Source of the DNA: Comamonadaceae bacterium
GTDB taxonomy: Bacteria; Pseudomonadota; Gammaproteobacteria; Burkholderiales; Burkholderiaceae_C
NCBI GenBank assembly: GCA_947458305.1
Contig: CANGZO010000001.1
Span: 1 to 47,171, forward strand
Direction: 5' to 3'
Length of the DNA: 47,171 nucleotides
In this document: positions 16,401 to 23,682 of the stretch, in pieces
How the letters are laid out: every line of letters starts with the position of its first letter
Numbering within the stretch: the stretch's first letter is position 1
Program-made: the position numbers and the translations under genes
The notes under the pieces: model-generated
What the model was told of the DNA's origin: nothing
Databases searched by the model: none
Seen by the model: only the letters and a program-made list of their open reading frames with translations

Positions 16401-16962
16401 GGGTGTCGGACAGGCGGTTTTCAGTCTCGCGGCGGCGCTCTTTGTATTTGGAGACGCCGGCAGCCTCTTCAAGAAACAAGCGCAGCTCTTCTGGGCGCGA
16501 CTCGATGATGCGGCTGATCGTGCCCTGGCCAATGATGGCGTAGGCGCGAGGACCCAGGCCCGTGCCCAAAAACACGTCTTGCACGTCCCGGCGGCGCACC
16601 GGCTGGTTGTTGATGTAGTAGCTGCTGTTGCCGTCGCGGGTCAGCACGCGCTTGACGGCGATTTCGGCAAACTGGCCCCATTGCCCACCGGCACGGTGGT
16701 CGGCGTTGTCAAACACCAGCTCCACACTGGCGCGGCTGGCGGGTTTTCGGGTGGTGGTGCCGTTAAAAATCACATCCTGCATGGACTCACCACGCAGCTC
16801 AGACGCTTTGGACTCGCCCAGAACCCATCGCACCGCATCCATGATGTTGGATTTGCCGCAACCGTTCGGGCCGACCACGCCCACCAACTGCCCAGGCAGC
16901 AGGAAGTTGGTCGGTTCGGCGAACGATTTGAAGCCGGAAAGCTTGATGGAATTGAGACGCAC
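13435..16962 (-). CDS. smc: Chromosome segregation protein SMC
   Basis: SMC dimers with ScpA/ScpB organise and help segregate the chromosome. The 1175-aa product has Walker A GPNGCGKSN at 31-39, then long coiled coils (about 165-500 and 680-1010) on either side of a hinge (about 510-660). Near the C terminus lie the ABC signature LLSGGEKALTA and Walker B FCLLDEVDAPLDD. I start at the GTG at 16962 (VRLNSIKLSGFKSF), where family similarity begins; the frame stays open for 22 codons upstream, but these look unrelated. Length matches betaproteobacterial SMC. It heads the smc-zipA-ligA run. A 160-bp gap separates it from dapC. Confidence 0.96.
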   Translation of the reverse strand: MRLNSIKLSGFKSFAEPTNFLLPGQLVGVVGPNGCGKSNIMDAVRWVLGESKASELRGESMQDVIFNGTTTRKPASRASVELVFDNADHRAGGQWGQFAEIAVKRVLTRDGNSSYYINNQPVRRRDVQDVFLGTGLGPRAYAIIGQGTISRIIESRPEELRLFLEEAAGVSKYKERRRETENRLSDTRENLTRVDDILRELNANLEKLEKQAEVARRYNALQADSTLKQHQLWFLKRRDAEADQGRMKSDVDQVVNALESRMADLRHVEADLETIRQAHYAAGDQVNQAQGALYEASAEVGRLEAEIRFVVEGRQRAEQRLQQLIEQTAQWGTRSQDAQAELETLSEQAAMAEDQSMTLAAQVEDQAMALPDLEEALRKAQNDATAQRASVVQVQQQIGVLAADQRNVEEQSRQLENRRERLLTDRNALSAPDEARLHSLQEQLAEAEALSAEAEARLQDLQEQVPALDEDRRTRQTAVNQESSKLADLSARIEALKALQEKVRTDGKLKPWLAKHGMEGLEGLWSRIHIEPGWENALESALRERLSALEVSRLDMVRAFANDAPPAKLSFFSPPLAAKAASRSGMPAGCKPLADLLRVHDAGLSALLADWLQGCYTAPNLEEALAWRSQLQAGETLLVQAGHAVQLNSVVFYAQDSEQAGLLGRAQEIENLEKQLRAQTLIAEESRSALVRAEAAYADASQRLITVRREASESQSRTHELQVETLRLSQLVAQTRARSEQINNDLAEVEALLDELQERRVTAEARFEELDMQLADTQERHAQLDERVIEAERKLSECREQQRSLERRAQEAQFSQRSLNARRAELNRTIETAQQQVASIDAEMQRARDELSRLTDAAAQAGLQNVLAVKLEREQALGACRSAYDDLTAKLRASDERRVSFERELDPLRQRITDLQLKEQAARLGLEQYTQLLADAQADLEAVAASIEAGQVRVTGLQGEIDRIHRDITALGPVNLAALEELTTSRERKVFLDSQCADLTDAMNTLEDAIRKIDAETRELLGGTFKIVNEHFSRMFPELFGGGNARLVMTGDEILDAGVQVLAQPPGKKNQTIHLLSGGEKALTAIALVFAIFQLNPAPFCLLDEVDAPLDDANTERYAKLVKGMGKETQFLFISHNKIAMEMAEQLIGVTMQEQGVSRIVAVDMESAVSLADLA

Positions 16963-17110
16963 GGCGGTTCGGTTCGTTGTCGGTTCGGTTGGAGACCAGA
17001 AAAAAGGGCCAGCCCAAATGGCTGACACCGATTAAACGTGAATGTTACCCGACAGGCATGGTGAAAAACGCGCTGACAAGCCCAAGGACCAACAGGTACC
17101 CTCGATCCCG

Positions 17111-17116
17111 GATAAT
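17111..17116 (+). promoter_or_regulatory. Possible -10 box of dapC, leaderless arrangement
   Basis: GATAAT ends six bases before the dapC ATG at 17123, so a transcript from it would start at or next to the ATG. There is no purine-rich ribosome-binding site in the six-base gap and no convincing -35 box. This fits a leaderless message but is unproven. Confidence 0.35.
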
Positions 17117-17122
17117 TGGGGC

Positions 17123-18337
17123 ATGAATCTCCTCCTCGCCAAGCTGCAACCCTACCCTTTTGAACGGCTAAAGCAGCTGTTCGCCAGCGTCACGCCCAAC
17201 CCAGCCCTGCGCCACATCAGCTTAGGCATTGGCGAGCCCAAGCACGCCACGCCCACCTTCATTCAGGAAGCGCTCAAAAACTCAGTGGCGACTGGCTTGT
17301 CGGCCTACCCGGCGACAGCTGGCGAGCCCAGCCTTCGCAAAGCCTGTGCTGCTTGGCTGCAAACCCGGTACAGCCTGACCCTGAACCCGACCACGCAGGT
17401 GTTGCCCGTCAACGGCTCGCGCGAAGCCCTGTTTGCCCTCACCCAAACCGTGATCGACCCGACCCGCCCTGGCGCCACCGTGGTCAGCCCCAACCCCTTC
17501 TATCAAATCTACGAAGGCGCGGCTTTATTGTCTGGCGCTGAGCCCTATTACGTGCCCAGCGACCCGGCCCGCAACTTTGCCAACGACTGGGACAGCGTGC
17601 CCGCCGAAGTCTGGGCACGCACGCAGCTTTTGTTCGTTTGCTCGCCCGGCAACCCCACGGGTGCGGTCATGCCGCTGTCTGAATGGGAAAAGCTGTTTGC
17701 CCTGTCGGATCAACACGGTTTTGTCATTGCATCCGATGAGTGCTACAGCGAGATTTACTTCCGCGAAGAAGCGCCTTTGGGGGGTCTCGAAGCCGCCCAC
17801 CAACTCGGCCGCACCGACTTCAAGCGCCTGATCGCCTTCACCAGCCTGAGCAAGCGCAGCAATGTGCCAGGCCTGCGCAGCGGCTTTGTAGCGGGCGACG
17901 CGGCCATCATCCAGAAGTTCCTGCTCTACCGCACCTACCACGGCAGCGCCATGAGCCCCGTGGTGCAGGCCGCCAGCGTGGCCGCTTGGGGCGACGAAGC
18001 CCATGTGGTGGACAACCGCAACCAATACCGCACCAAGTTCGCCCAGGTCACCCCCGTGCTGGCCGAAGTGCTGGATGTGAAGCTGCCCGACGCGAGCTTT
18101 TACCTCTGGGCGGGCGTGCCCGCTGGCTGGCAAGGCGACGATGCTGCGTTTGCCCAAGCGCTTCATGAAGCCGAACACGTCACCGTGTTGCCCGGCAGCT
18201 ACTTGGCACGTGATTTCAAGGGCAGCAACCCCGGCCAGGGCCGCATCCGCATGGCGCTGGTGGCCGAGACGGCTGAATGCTTGGAAGCGGCCGAGCGCAT
18301 CGCCCGTTTTGTGCGCGCCCACCCCAATAAGGCTTGA
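17123..18337 (+). CDS. dapC: Succinyldiaminopimelate transaminase
   Basis: DapC converts N-succinyl-2-amino-6-oxopimelate to N-succinyl-LL-diaminopimelate using glutamate, in the lysine and peptidoglycan-precursor pathway. The 404-aa class I/II aminotransferase has CSPGNPTG (173-180), SDECYSEIYF (204-213) and the PLP-binding Lys244 in SLSKRSNVPG, which closely matches DapC. I start at MNLLLAKLQPYPFERL, the conserved opening; 27 further codons are open upstream but do not resemble the family. The dapE gene follows after 3 bp. dapD, often found between the two in related bacteria, is absent here. Confidence 0.92.
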   Translation: MNLLLAKLQPYPFERLKQLFASVTPNPALRHISLGIGEPKHATPTFIQEALKNSVATGLSAYPATAGEPSLRKACAAWLQTRYSLTLNPTTQVLPVNGSREALFALTQTVIDPTRPGATVVSPNPFYQIYEGAALLSGAEPYYVPSDPARNFANDWDSVPAEVWARTQLLFVCSPGNPTGAVMPLSEWEKLFALSDQHGFVIASDECYSEIYFREEAPLGGLEAAHQLGRTDFKRLIAFTSLSKRSNVPGLRSGFVAGDAAIIQKFLLYRTYHGSAMSPVVQAASVAAWGDEAHVVDNRNQYRTKFAQVTPVLAEVLDVKLPDASFYLWAGVPAGWQGDDAAFAQALHEAEHVTVLPGSYLARDFKGSNPGQGRIRMALVAETAECLEAAERIARFVRAHPNKA

Positions 18338-18340
18338 ACC

Positions 18341-19519
18341 GTGAACACCATGAACGCCAACATCTGTCACGACACACTGCGCCTGACCGAGCAGCTGATC
18401 TCTAAACCCTCCGTCACCCCCAAGGATGAGGGTTGCCTGGACCTGATTGCCGACGCCCTGAAGCCGCTGGGCTTTGTCTGCGAATTCATGGATTCCGGCC
18501 CCGACACCTTCCGCGTGCGTAACCTGTGGGCCAAACGTGCAGGCACCTCGGGCCAGACCCTGGCCTTTGCCGGACACACCGACGTGGTGCCCACCGGGCC
18601 GCTCGCGCAATGGGACAGCGACCCCTTCACCCCCACCCACAAGGACGGCAAGCTGTTCGGGCGCGGCGCGAGCGACATGAAAACCTCTTTGGCGGCGATG
18701 GTCGTGGCAGTGCAGGAGTTTCTGGCGGCCAACCCCAATCCCGCTTTGGGCATCGCCTTTTTGCTGACCAGCGACGAAGAAGGCCCCGCGCTCGACGGCA
18801 CCGTGATCGTTTGTGAAAAGCTCCAGGCCCGTGGCGAAGCGCCGCAGTTTTGCATCGTGGGCGAACCCACATCTGTGCAACAAACCGGCGACATGATCAA
18901 AAACGGCCGGCGCGGCACCATGAGCGGCAAGCTCACCGTGAAGGGCGTGCAAGGCCACATCGCCTATCCCCACCTGGCCGACAACCCGATTCACCTCTTG
19001 GCCCCGGCTTTGGCCGAACTGGTTGGCATCCGCTGGGACGAAGGCAATGCTTTTTTCCCGCCCACCAGCTGGCAAGTGAGCAACATCCACGCGGGCACCG
19101 GCGCGAGCAACGTGATCCCCGGCGACTGCGTGGTGGACTTCAACTTCCGCTTTTGCACCGAGTCAACACCCGAGAGCCTGCAGCAGCGCCTGACGGCCGT
19201 GCTGGACAAACATGGTTTGAAATACGAGCTTAACTGGACCATGGGTGGTCTGCCTTTTCTGACCACACCGGGAACCTTGGTGGCCGCCATCCAACAAGCG
19301 ATTTCCGACGAGACCGGTCTGACCACGGAGCTGTCCACCACAGGCGGCACCAGCGACGGCCGCTTCATCGCGCAAATCTGCCCACAAGTGATTGAGTTCG
19401 GCCCACCCAACGCGACCATCCACAAGGTCAACGAGCATGTGGCGCTGAGTGACATCGCGCCGCTCAAGGGGGTCTACCGTCGCACGCTGGACAATCTCAA
19501 CGCAGGTCTGTCCGCATGA
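18341..19519 (+). CDS. dapE: Succinyl-diaminopimelate desuccinylase
   Basis: DapE is a zinc M20-family amidohydrolase that releases LL-diaminopimelate and succinate. The 392-aa frame from the GTG at 18341 has GHTDVVP (metal His), GRGASDMK (bridging Asp), TSDEEGPA (catalytic and metal Glu) and the later SNIHAGTGASNVIPG dimerisation segment. An alternative ATG at 18350 would make it three residues shorter; neither start has a strong ribosome-binding site. The gene lies 3 bp after dapC and overlaps prmB by ATGA. It supplies meso-diaminopimelate for cell wall and lysine. Confidence 0.95.
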   Translation: MNTMNANICHDTLRLTEQLISKPSVTPKDEGCLDLIADALKPLGFVCEFMDSGPDTFRVRNLWAKRAGTSGQTLAFAGHTDVVPTGPLAQWDSDPFTPTHKDGKLFGRGASDMKTSLAAMVVAVQEFLAANPNPALGIAFLLTSDEEGPALDGTVIVCEKLQARGEAPQFCIVGEPTSVQQTGDMIKNGRRGTMSGKLTVKGVQGHIAYPHLADNPIHLLAPALAELVGIRWDEGNAFFPPTSWQVSNIHAGTGASNVIPGDCVVDFNFRFCTESTPESLQQRLTAVLDKHGLKYELNWTMGGLPFLTTPGTLVAAIQQAISDETGLTTELSTTGGTSDGRFIAQICPQVIEFGPPNATIHKVNEHVALSDIAPLKGVYRRTLDNLNAGLSA

Positions 19520-20403
19520 GCGCTTTGACCCTTTCAGGGTTGATCGCGGCATCGGCCGAGCGCCTCACGCAAGCCGGCGTGGCTTTCGGCCACGGCACCC
19601 AGAGCGCTTTTGACGAAGCCGTTTGGCTGGTGCTCTGGCGTCTGGGCCTGCCGCTGGACACCGACTTGGACGAAGTTGACGATCAAGCCAAATATACAGT
19701 CTCGCCCGAGCAGCAAGCGGACTGCGCCGCGCTGATCGACGAACGCATCTCCACCCGCAAGCCGGCTGCCTACCTGACGCAAGAAGCCTGGTTGCAAGGC
19801 GTGTCGTTTTACATCGATGAACGCGCCATCGTGCCACGCAGCCTGATCGCCGAGGTGCTGGCCGACGGGACCATCGACGCCTGGTTGAACGAACAGACAA
19901 AACAAGTACTGGACCTGTGCACCGGCAACGGCAGCTTGGCCGTGTTGGCGGCATTGGCCTGGCCCGAGGTGCAGGTGACTGGGGCCGATATTTCTGACGA
20001 CGCGCTGGCCGTGGCCAAAATCAACGTGGCGCGCCACGAACTGCACGAGCGCGTGACGCTGGTGCACAGCGATGGTCTTTCTGCCTTGCCCGGCCCGTTT
20101 GACTTGATCCTGTGCAACCCGCCTTATGTGTGCCAAGCCAGCATGGACGCGCTGCCTGCCGAGTACCGCGCCGAACCCGAAATGGCCCTGGCCGGTGGCA
20201 CGGACGGCATGGACTTTGTGCGCCAGCTGTTCAAAGATGCCTCATCGCGCATGAGCGAAAACGCGGTCCTGGTGCTGGAAATTGGCAACGAGATTGAACA
20301 CTTTTTGACCGCATTTCCCGAACTCGAAGTCACTTGGCTCGACACCAGTGCCGGAGACGATCAGGTGCTGCTCATCACCAAAGAAGCCCTTCTCACGCTT
20401 TGA
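19516..20403 (+). CDS. prmB: Ribosomal protein L3 glutamine N5-methyltransferase
   Basis: PrmB methylates a glutamine of ribosomal protein L3 during 50S assembly, using S-adenosylmethionine. The 295-aa protein has the SAM-binding motif DLCTGNGSLAV (133-143) and the catalytic NPPY at 201-204, preceded by a helical substrate-recognition domain (1-110) of the PrmB type. PrmC is a close relative, but the FYIDERAIVPRSLIAEV region favours PrmB. The start overlaps the dapE stop. Confidence 0.9.
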   Translation: MSALTLSGLIAASAERLTQAGVAFGHGTQSAFDEAVWLVLWRLGLPLDTDLDEVDDQAKYTVSPEQQADCAALIDERISTRKPAAYLTQEAWLQGVSFYIDERAIVPRSLIAEVLADGTIDAWLNEQTKQVLDLCTGNGSLAVLAALAWPEVQVTGADISDDALAVAKINVARHELHERVTLVHSDGLSALPGPFDLILCNPPYVCQASMDALPAEYRAEPEMALAGGTDGMDFVRQLFKDASSRMSENAVLVLEIGNEIEHFLTAFPELEVTWLDTSAGDDQVLLITKEALLTL

Positions 20404-20613
20404 ACGCCAACCCACCTCAGCGATGGGTTCACGCCAAGCTGCTCAAAATGCCCGCAATAACGCCATGCATCCAGGGCTTGATGCGCCTTCATGGCAGCCG
20501 CCATCCTTTCGCTCCCCGCATCGGCGAAAATAGCGGGTTCTCGAATTTTCAAAACCAGCACTGACTCTGGCCATTGCCCACATTTCCGGATCGGTTCCGG
20601 ACATCCGCTTTTC
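20404..20613 (+). other. 210-bp gap between prmB and the ABC-F gene
   Basis: This is the longest gap between genes in the window. It holds a 6-bp hairpin AACCCA/TGGGTT (20409-20414 with 20424-20429) just after prmB, without a T-run, so it is at best a weak stop signal. A second element is TCCGGA-TCGGT-TCCGGA (20585-20601), which can form a small stem 13 bases before the ABC-F ATG. No clear promoter, small gene or RNA gene is visible. Confidence 0.4.
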
Positions 20614-22686
20614 ATGATCATCCTCAAAAACGTCACGCTCCGCCGTGGCACCAAAGTGCTGCTCGACCAGGCCTCGGTCACCCTCAACCCGGGGGAAAAA
20701 GTCGGTCTGGTTGGGCGCAATGGCGCGGGCAAATCCACCTTGTTTGCGCTGTTCAACGGCACCCTGCACGAAGATGGCGGCGACTTCGACATGCCCAAAG
20801 CCTGGCGCATGGGACAAGTGGCGCAAAACATGCCCGAGACCGACCAACCTGCTGCAGAGTTTGTGCTGGAAGGCGACACCCGCTTGGCCGAACTGCGCCA
20901 GCGACTGGCAGCGGCCGAAGAAAGTGGCGACGGCATGGAGATGGCCCACGTTTACACCGATTTGGCCGATGCGGGCGACCACGACGCCCTGCCGCGAGCC
21001 GAAGCTTTGATTTTGGGTTTGGGCTTTCGGGTGGACGAACTCAACAACCCGGTCAACAGCTTCTCGGGCGGCTGGCGCATGCGCTTGCAGCTGGCCCGGG
21101 CGCTGATGTGCCCGTCTGACATTCTGCTGCTGGACGAACCCACCAACCACCTGGACTTGGACGCGTTGGTTTGGCTGGAAGCCTGGCTGCAGCGTTACAC
21201 CGGCACCATGATCGTGATCAGCCACGACCGCGAGTTTTTGGACGCGGTGACCAACGTCACACTGCACATCGACCACGCCAAGCTGACACGCTATGGCAGC
21301 AATTACAGCGGCTTTGAAATCTTGCGGGCCCAGCAAATGGAGCTGCAACAGGCCTCGTTTGCCAAACAGCAGGACAAGATTGCCCACCTGCAAAAGTTCA
21401 TCAACCGCTTCAAGGCGCAGGCCAGCAAGGCCAAGCAGGCGCAAAGCCGGGTCAAGGCGCTGGAACGCATGGAAAAGGTGGCGCCGCTGCTGGCCGATGC
21501 CGAATTCACCTTTGAGTTCAAAGAACCCAACAACCTGCCCAACCCGATGCTGGCCATCAGCGAGGCAAGTTTTGGCTACACCGTGGACGACGAGCCCAAA
21601 GCCATTTTGAAAGGCGTCAGCAAATCGGTGCTGGCGGGCCAGCGCATCGGCATTTTGGGGGCCAACGGGCAAGGCAAATCGACCTTGGTCAAGACGATTG
21701 CCCGCACCATGCCCCTGCTGGCAGGCACACTGACCGAGGGCAAGGGCCTGAACATCGGCTACTTTGCGCAGCAAGAACTCGATGTGCTGCACCCGAATGA
21801 CAACCCGCTGGAGCACATGATCCGGCTGGCCAAAGAGCTGAGCAGCAACGAGCCCAGCCGCGAGCAGGACCTGCGCAACTATTTGGGGACCTTCAACTTT
21901 TCAGGCGACATGGTCAAGCAGGCCGTGGGCTCCATGAGCGGTGGCGAAAAAGCCCGACTGGTGCTGGCCATGATCGTTTGGCAGCGGCCTAATTTGCTGC
22001 TGCTGGACGAGCCCACCAACCACCTGGACTTGGCCACGCGCGAAGCGCTGTCGATGGCGCTCAACGAGTTTGAAGGCACCGTCATGCTGGTCAGCCACGA
22101 CCGCGCCTTGCTGCGCGCCGTGTGCGACGAGTTCTGGATGGTGGGCCGTGGCAAGGTTGAGCCCTTTGACGGCGACTTGGACGACTACCAGAAGTACCTG
22201 CTGGAAGAATCCAAGCGCCTGCGCGAAGAGGCCAAGAACTCGGCGCGCGATGCAGTGGTCACCATGGCGGCAGAACCTGCACCGGCTAACACCCGTGCTG
22301 TGCCCAGCGGTACGAGTCATTCAAGCTCAGCGTCAACCCCAATAGCAGCGCTTGACGCCAAGCCAAGCGAATCGACGGCCACGCAAAACAGCACACCGGG
22401 CTTGAGCAGTGCCGAACAGCGCAAACTCGACGCACAAAAACGCCAGCAACTGGCTGCCCAAACCCGGCCGCTCAAGCGCGAGCTGGAACAAAACGAGCAG
22501 CGCATGGCCACCATCGAAGTCGAGAAAAACCGTCTGGAAGCGCTGCTGACCACGCCCGTGTCGCCAGCCGACTTGGCCGATGCGGGCCGCCGCCTCAAAG
22601 CTCTGGCCGATGAAGTGACGAGCCTGGAAGAGCGCTGGCTGGAATTGACTTCTTTGCTCGAAGAAGCCGCATCGACAGTGCTTTAA
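20614..22686 (+). CDS. ABC-F family ATPase (YheS-like)
   Basis: ABC-F proteins carry two ABC ATPase domains without membrane segments and act at the ribosomal E-site to relieve stalled translation. The 690-aa product has two Walker A motifs (GRNGAGKST about 36-44; GANGQGKST about 345-353), two signatures (FSGGWRMRLQLA and MSGGEKARLVLA), two LLLDEPTNHLDL Walker B motifs and the basic inter-domain linker (KFINRFKAQASKAKQAQSR). A Ser/Thr/Ala-rich spacer of about 60 residues (from residue 550) leads to a C-terminal coiled coil. I start at the ATG at 20614 (MIILKNVTLRRG). Similarity favours YheS over Uup or EttA. Confidence 0.92.
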   Translation: MIILKNVTLRRGTKVLLDQASVTLNPGEKVGLVGRNGAGKSTLFALFNGTLHEDGGDFDMPKAWRMGQVAQNMPETDQPAAEFVLEGDTRLAELRQRLAAAEESGDGMEMAHVYTDLADAGDHDALPRAEALILGLGFRVDELNNPVNSFSGGWRMRLQLARALMCPSDILLLDEPTNHLDLDALVWLEAWLQRYTGTMIVISHDREFLDAVTNVTLHIDHAKLTRYGSNYSGFEILRAQQMELQQASFAKQQDKIAHLQKFINRFKAQASKAKQAQSRVKALERMEKVAPLLADAEFTFEFKEPNNLPNPMLAISEASFGYTVDDEPKAILKGVSKSVLAGQRIGILGANGQGKSTLVKTIARTMPLLAGTLTEGKGLNIGYFAQQELDVLHPNDNPLEHMIRLAKELSSNEPSREQDLRNYLGTFNFSGDMVKQAVGSMSGGEKARLVLAMIVWQRPNLLLLDEPTNHLDLATREALSMALNEFEGTVMLVSHDRALLRAVCDEFWMVGRGKVEPFDGDLDDYQKYLLEESKRLREEAKNSARDAVVTMAAEPAPANTRAVPSGTSHSSSASTPIAALDAKPSESTATQNSTPGLSSAEQRKLDAQKRQQLAAQTRPLKRELEQNEQRMATIEVEKNRLEALLTTPVSPADLADAGRRLKALADEVTSLEERWLELTSLLEEAASTVL

Positions 22687-22701
22687 ACCGCCGCGCAAGA
22701 A

Positions 22702-22735
22702 AAAAGCACTTTGAACCGAAGTACAAAGTGCTTTT
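22702..22735. terminator. Bidirectional terminator between the ABC-F gene and tRNA-Lys
   Basis: AAAAGCACTTTG and CAAAGTGCTTTT form a 12-bp stem with a 10-nt loop. It ends with four T on the plus strand and six T on the minus strand. It stops the ABC-F transcript from the left and the tRNA-Lys transcript from the right. Confidence 0.85.
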
Positions 22736-22740
22736 AAATT

Positions 22741-22816
22741 TGGTGGGACCAGCGGGGGTCGAACCCACGACAAACGGATTAAAAGTCCGCTGCTCTACCA
22801 ACTGAGCTATGGTCCC
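22741..22816 (-). tRNA. tRNA-Lys (anticodon UUU)
   Basis: The 76-nt minus-strand sequence begins GGGACCATAGCTCAGTTGGT and folds as a full cloverleaf with acceptor GGGACCA/TGGTCCC, anticodon loop CTTTTAA (anticodon TTT at plus-strand 22781-22783), T-arm GGGTTCGACCC and an encoded CCA. U36 followed by A37 is the context for t6A modification. The gene lies 44 bp downstream of tcdA, whose product acts on t6A, and is followed by a strong terminator. Confidence 0.96.
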
Positions 22817-22851
22817 TGTGCTGTGGTGCATCGCACTGCAGCAAGACTCAA

Positions 22852-22857
22852 ATTATA
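22852..22857 (-). promoter_or_regulatory. Probable -10 box of tRNA-Lys
   Basis: TATAAT, a perfect consensus match, lies on the minus strand 35 bp upstream of the first base of mature tRNA-Lys, immediately after the tcdA stop codon. It would give a leader of about 30 nt. The -35 position is poor. The tRNA may also be read from the upstream tcdA transcript. Confidence 0.55.
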
Positions 22858-22860
22858 GCC

Positions 22861-23682
22861 TTAATTTTTAGGCTTCTTGGCCGGGCTGGCCAAAAAATTC
22901 AAAATTTCAGAGGCTGCGCACATGCCAAAGGTGGCGGTCACGCTCACCACAGAGCCATAACCGTGGCAATTGAGAGAGCCGTCGCCGTCGATGGCACATG
23001 ACGCGTCCGGCGGCGCCACAGACTCGCGGCTGAACACCCCTTGAACGCCCATGCGCTGCTCACCTCGCGCGGCTTGATGGTGTTTGCGCAAACGGTAACG
23101 CAATTGGGCCAGCAAGGGGTCGTGCGTGATGCGCGACAAATCGTCCACATCCACCTTGTGCGCCAAGCGCTTGCCTCCAGCAGCGCCGACGGTGATGAAG
23201 CCCACCCCCATCTGGGTCGCCCAATGGGCCAAAGACACTTTGGCCTTGACCTGATCGCAGGCGTCGATCAGCGCATCCGGCACTTCAGCCAGCAAAGCAG
23301 GCCAATTCTCAGGCGTCACAAAATCGTCCACCACATCTACCCTGCAAGCGGGGTTGATTTGGGCAATACGCGCTTGCATGGCCAAGACCTTGGACTGGCC
23401 CGTGGTCACGGTCAGTGCGTGGATCTGGCGGTTGATGTTGGACTCTGCAATGTGGTCCATGTCAATCAAGGTCAAACGCCCCACGCCTGAGCGCGCAAGA
23501 GCCTCTGCGGACCAAGAGCCCACACCCCCCAAACCCACGACCACCACATGCGCTTGGCGAATGCGTTGAGCACCTGACACGCCATAAAGGCGTTGTAACC
23601 CGCCAAAGCGGCGCGCATCATCGGCCTCATCCATGAGCAACTGTGCAGCATCGGTTTCATGCATCAGGCTAACCCAACTCAT
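22861..23682 (-). CDS. tcdA: tRNA cyclic N6-threonylcarbamoyladenosine (ct6A) synthase TcdA
   Basis: TcdA (CsdL) is a ThiF/MoeB/E1-like ATPase that dehydrates t6A at position 37 of ANN-decoding tRNAs to cyclic t6A. The 273-aa protein has the nucleotide-binding GLGGVGSWSAEAL and the following TLIDMDHIAESNINRQ, the E1-like core, and the TcdA-type segments GAAGGKRLAHKVDVDDLS and LNCHGYGSVVSVTATFG. The ATG at 23682 overlaps the yeeE stop (ATGA). An alternative ATG six codons later is possible. The open frame extends upstream only as a shadow of yeeE. A tRNA-Lys gene follows immediately. Confidence 0.92.
   Translation of the reverse strand: MSWVSLMHETDAAQLLMDEADDARRFGGLQRLYGVSGAQRIRQAHVVVVGLGGVGSWSAEALARSGVGRLTLIDMDHIAESNINRQIHALTVTTGQSKVLAMQARIAQINPACRVDVVDDFVTPENWPALLAEVPDALIDACDQVKAKVSLAHWATQMGVGFITVGAAGGKRLAHKVDVDDLSRITHDPLLAQLRYRLRKHHQAARGEQRMGVQGVFSRESVAPPDASCAIDGDGSLNCHGYGSVVSVTATFGMCAASEILNFLASPAKKPKN

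Noticed and set aside
20443..21816. 457-codon frame opposite the ABC-F gene
   Set aside because: Antisense shadow of clear ATPase motifs on the plus strand.
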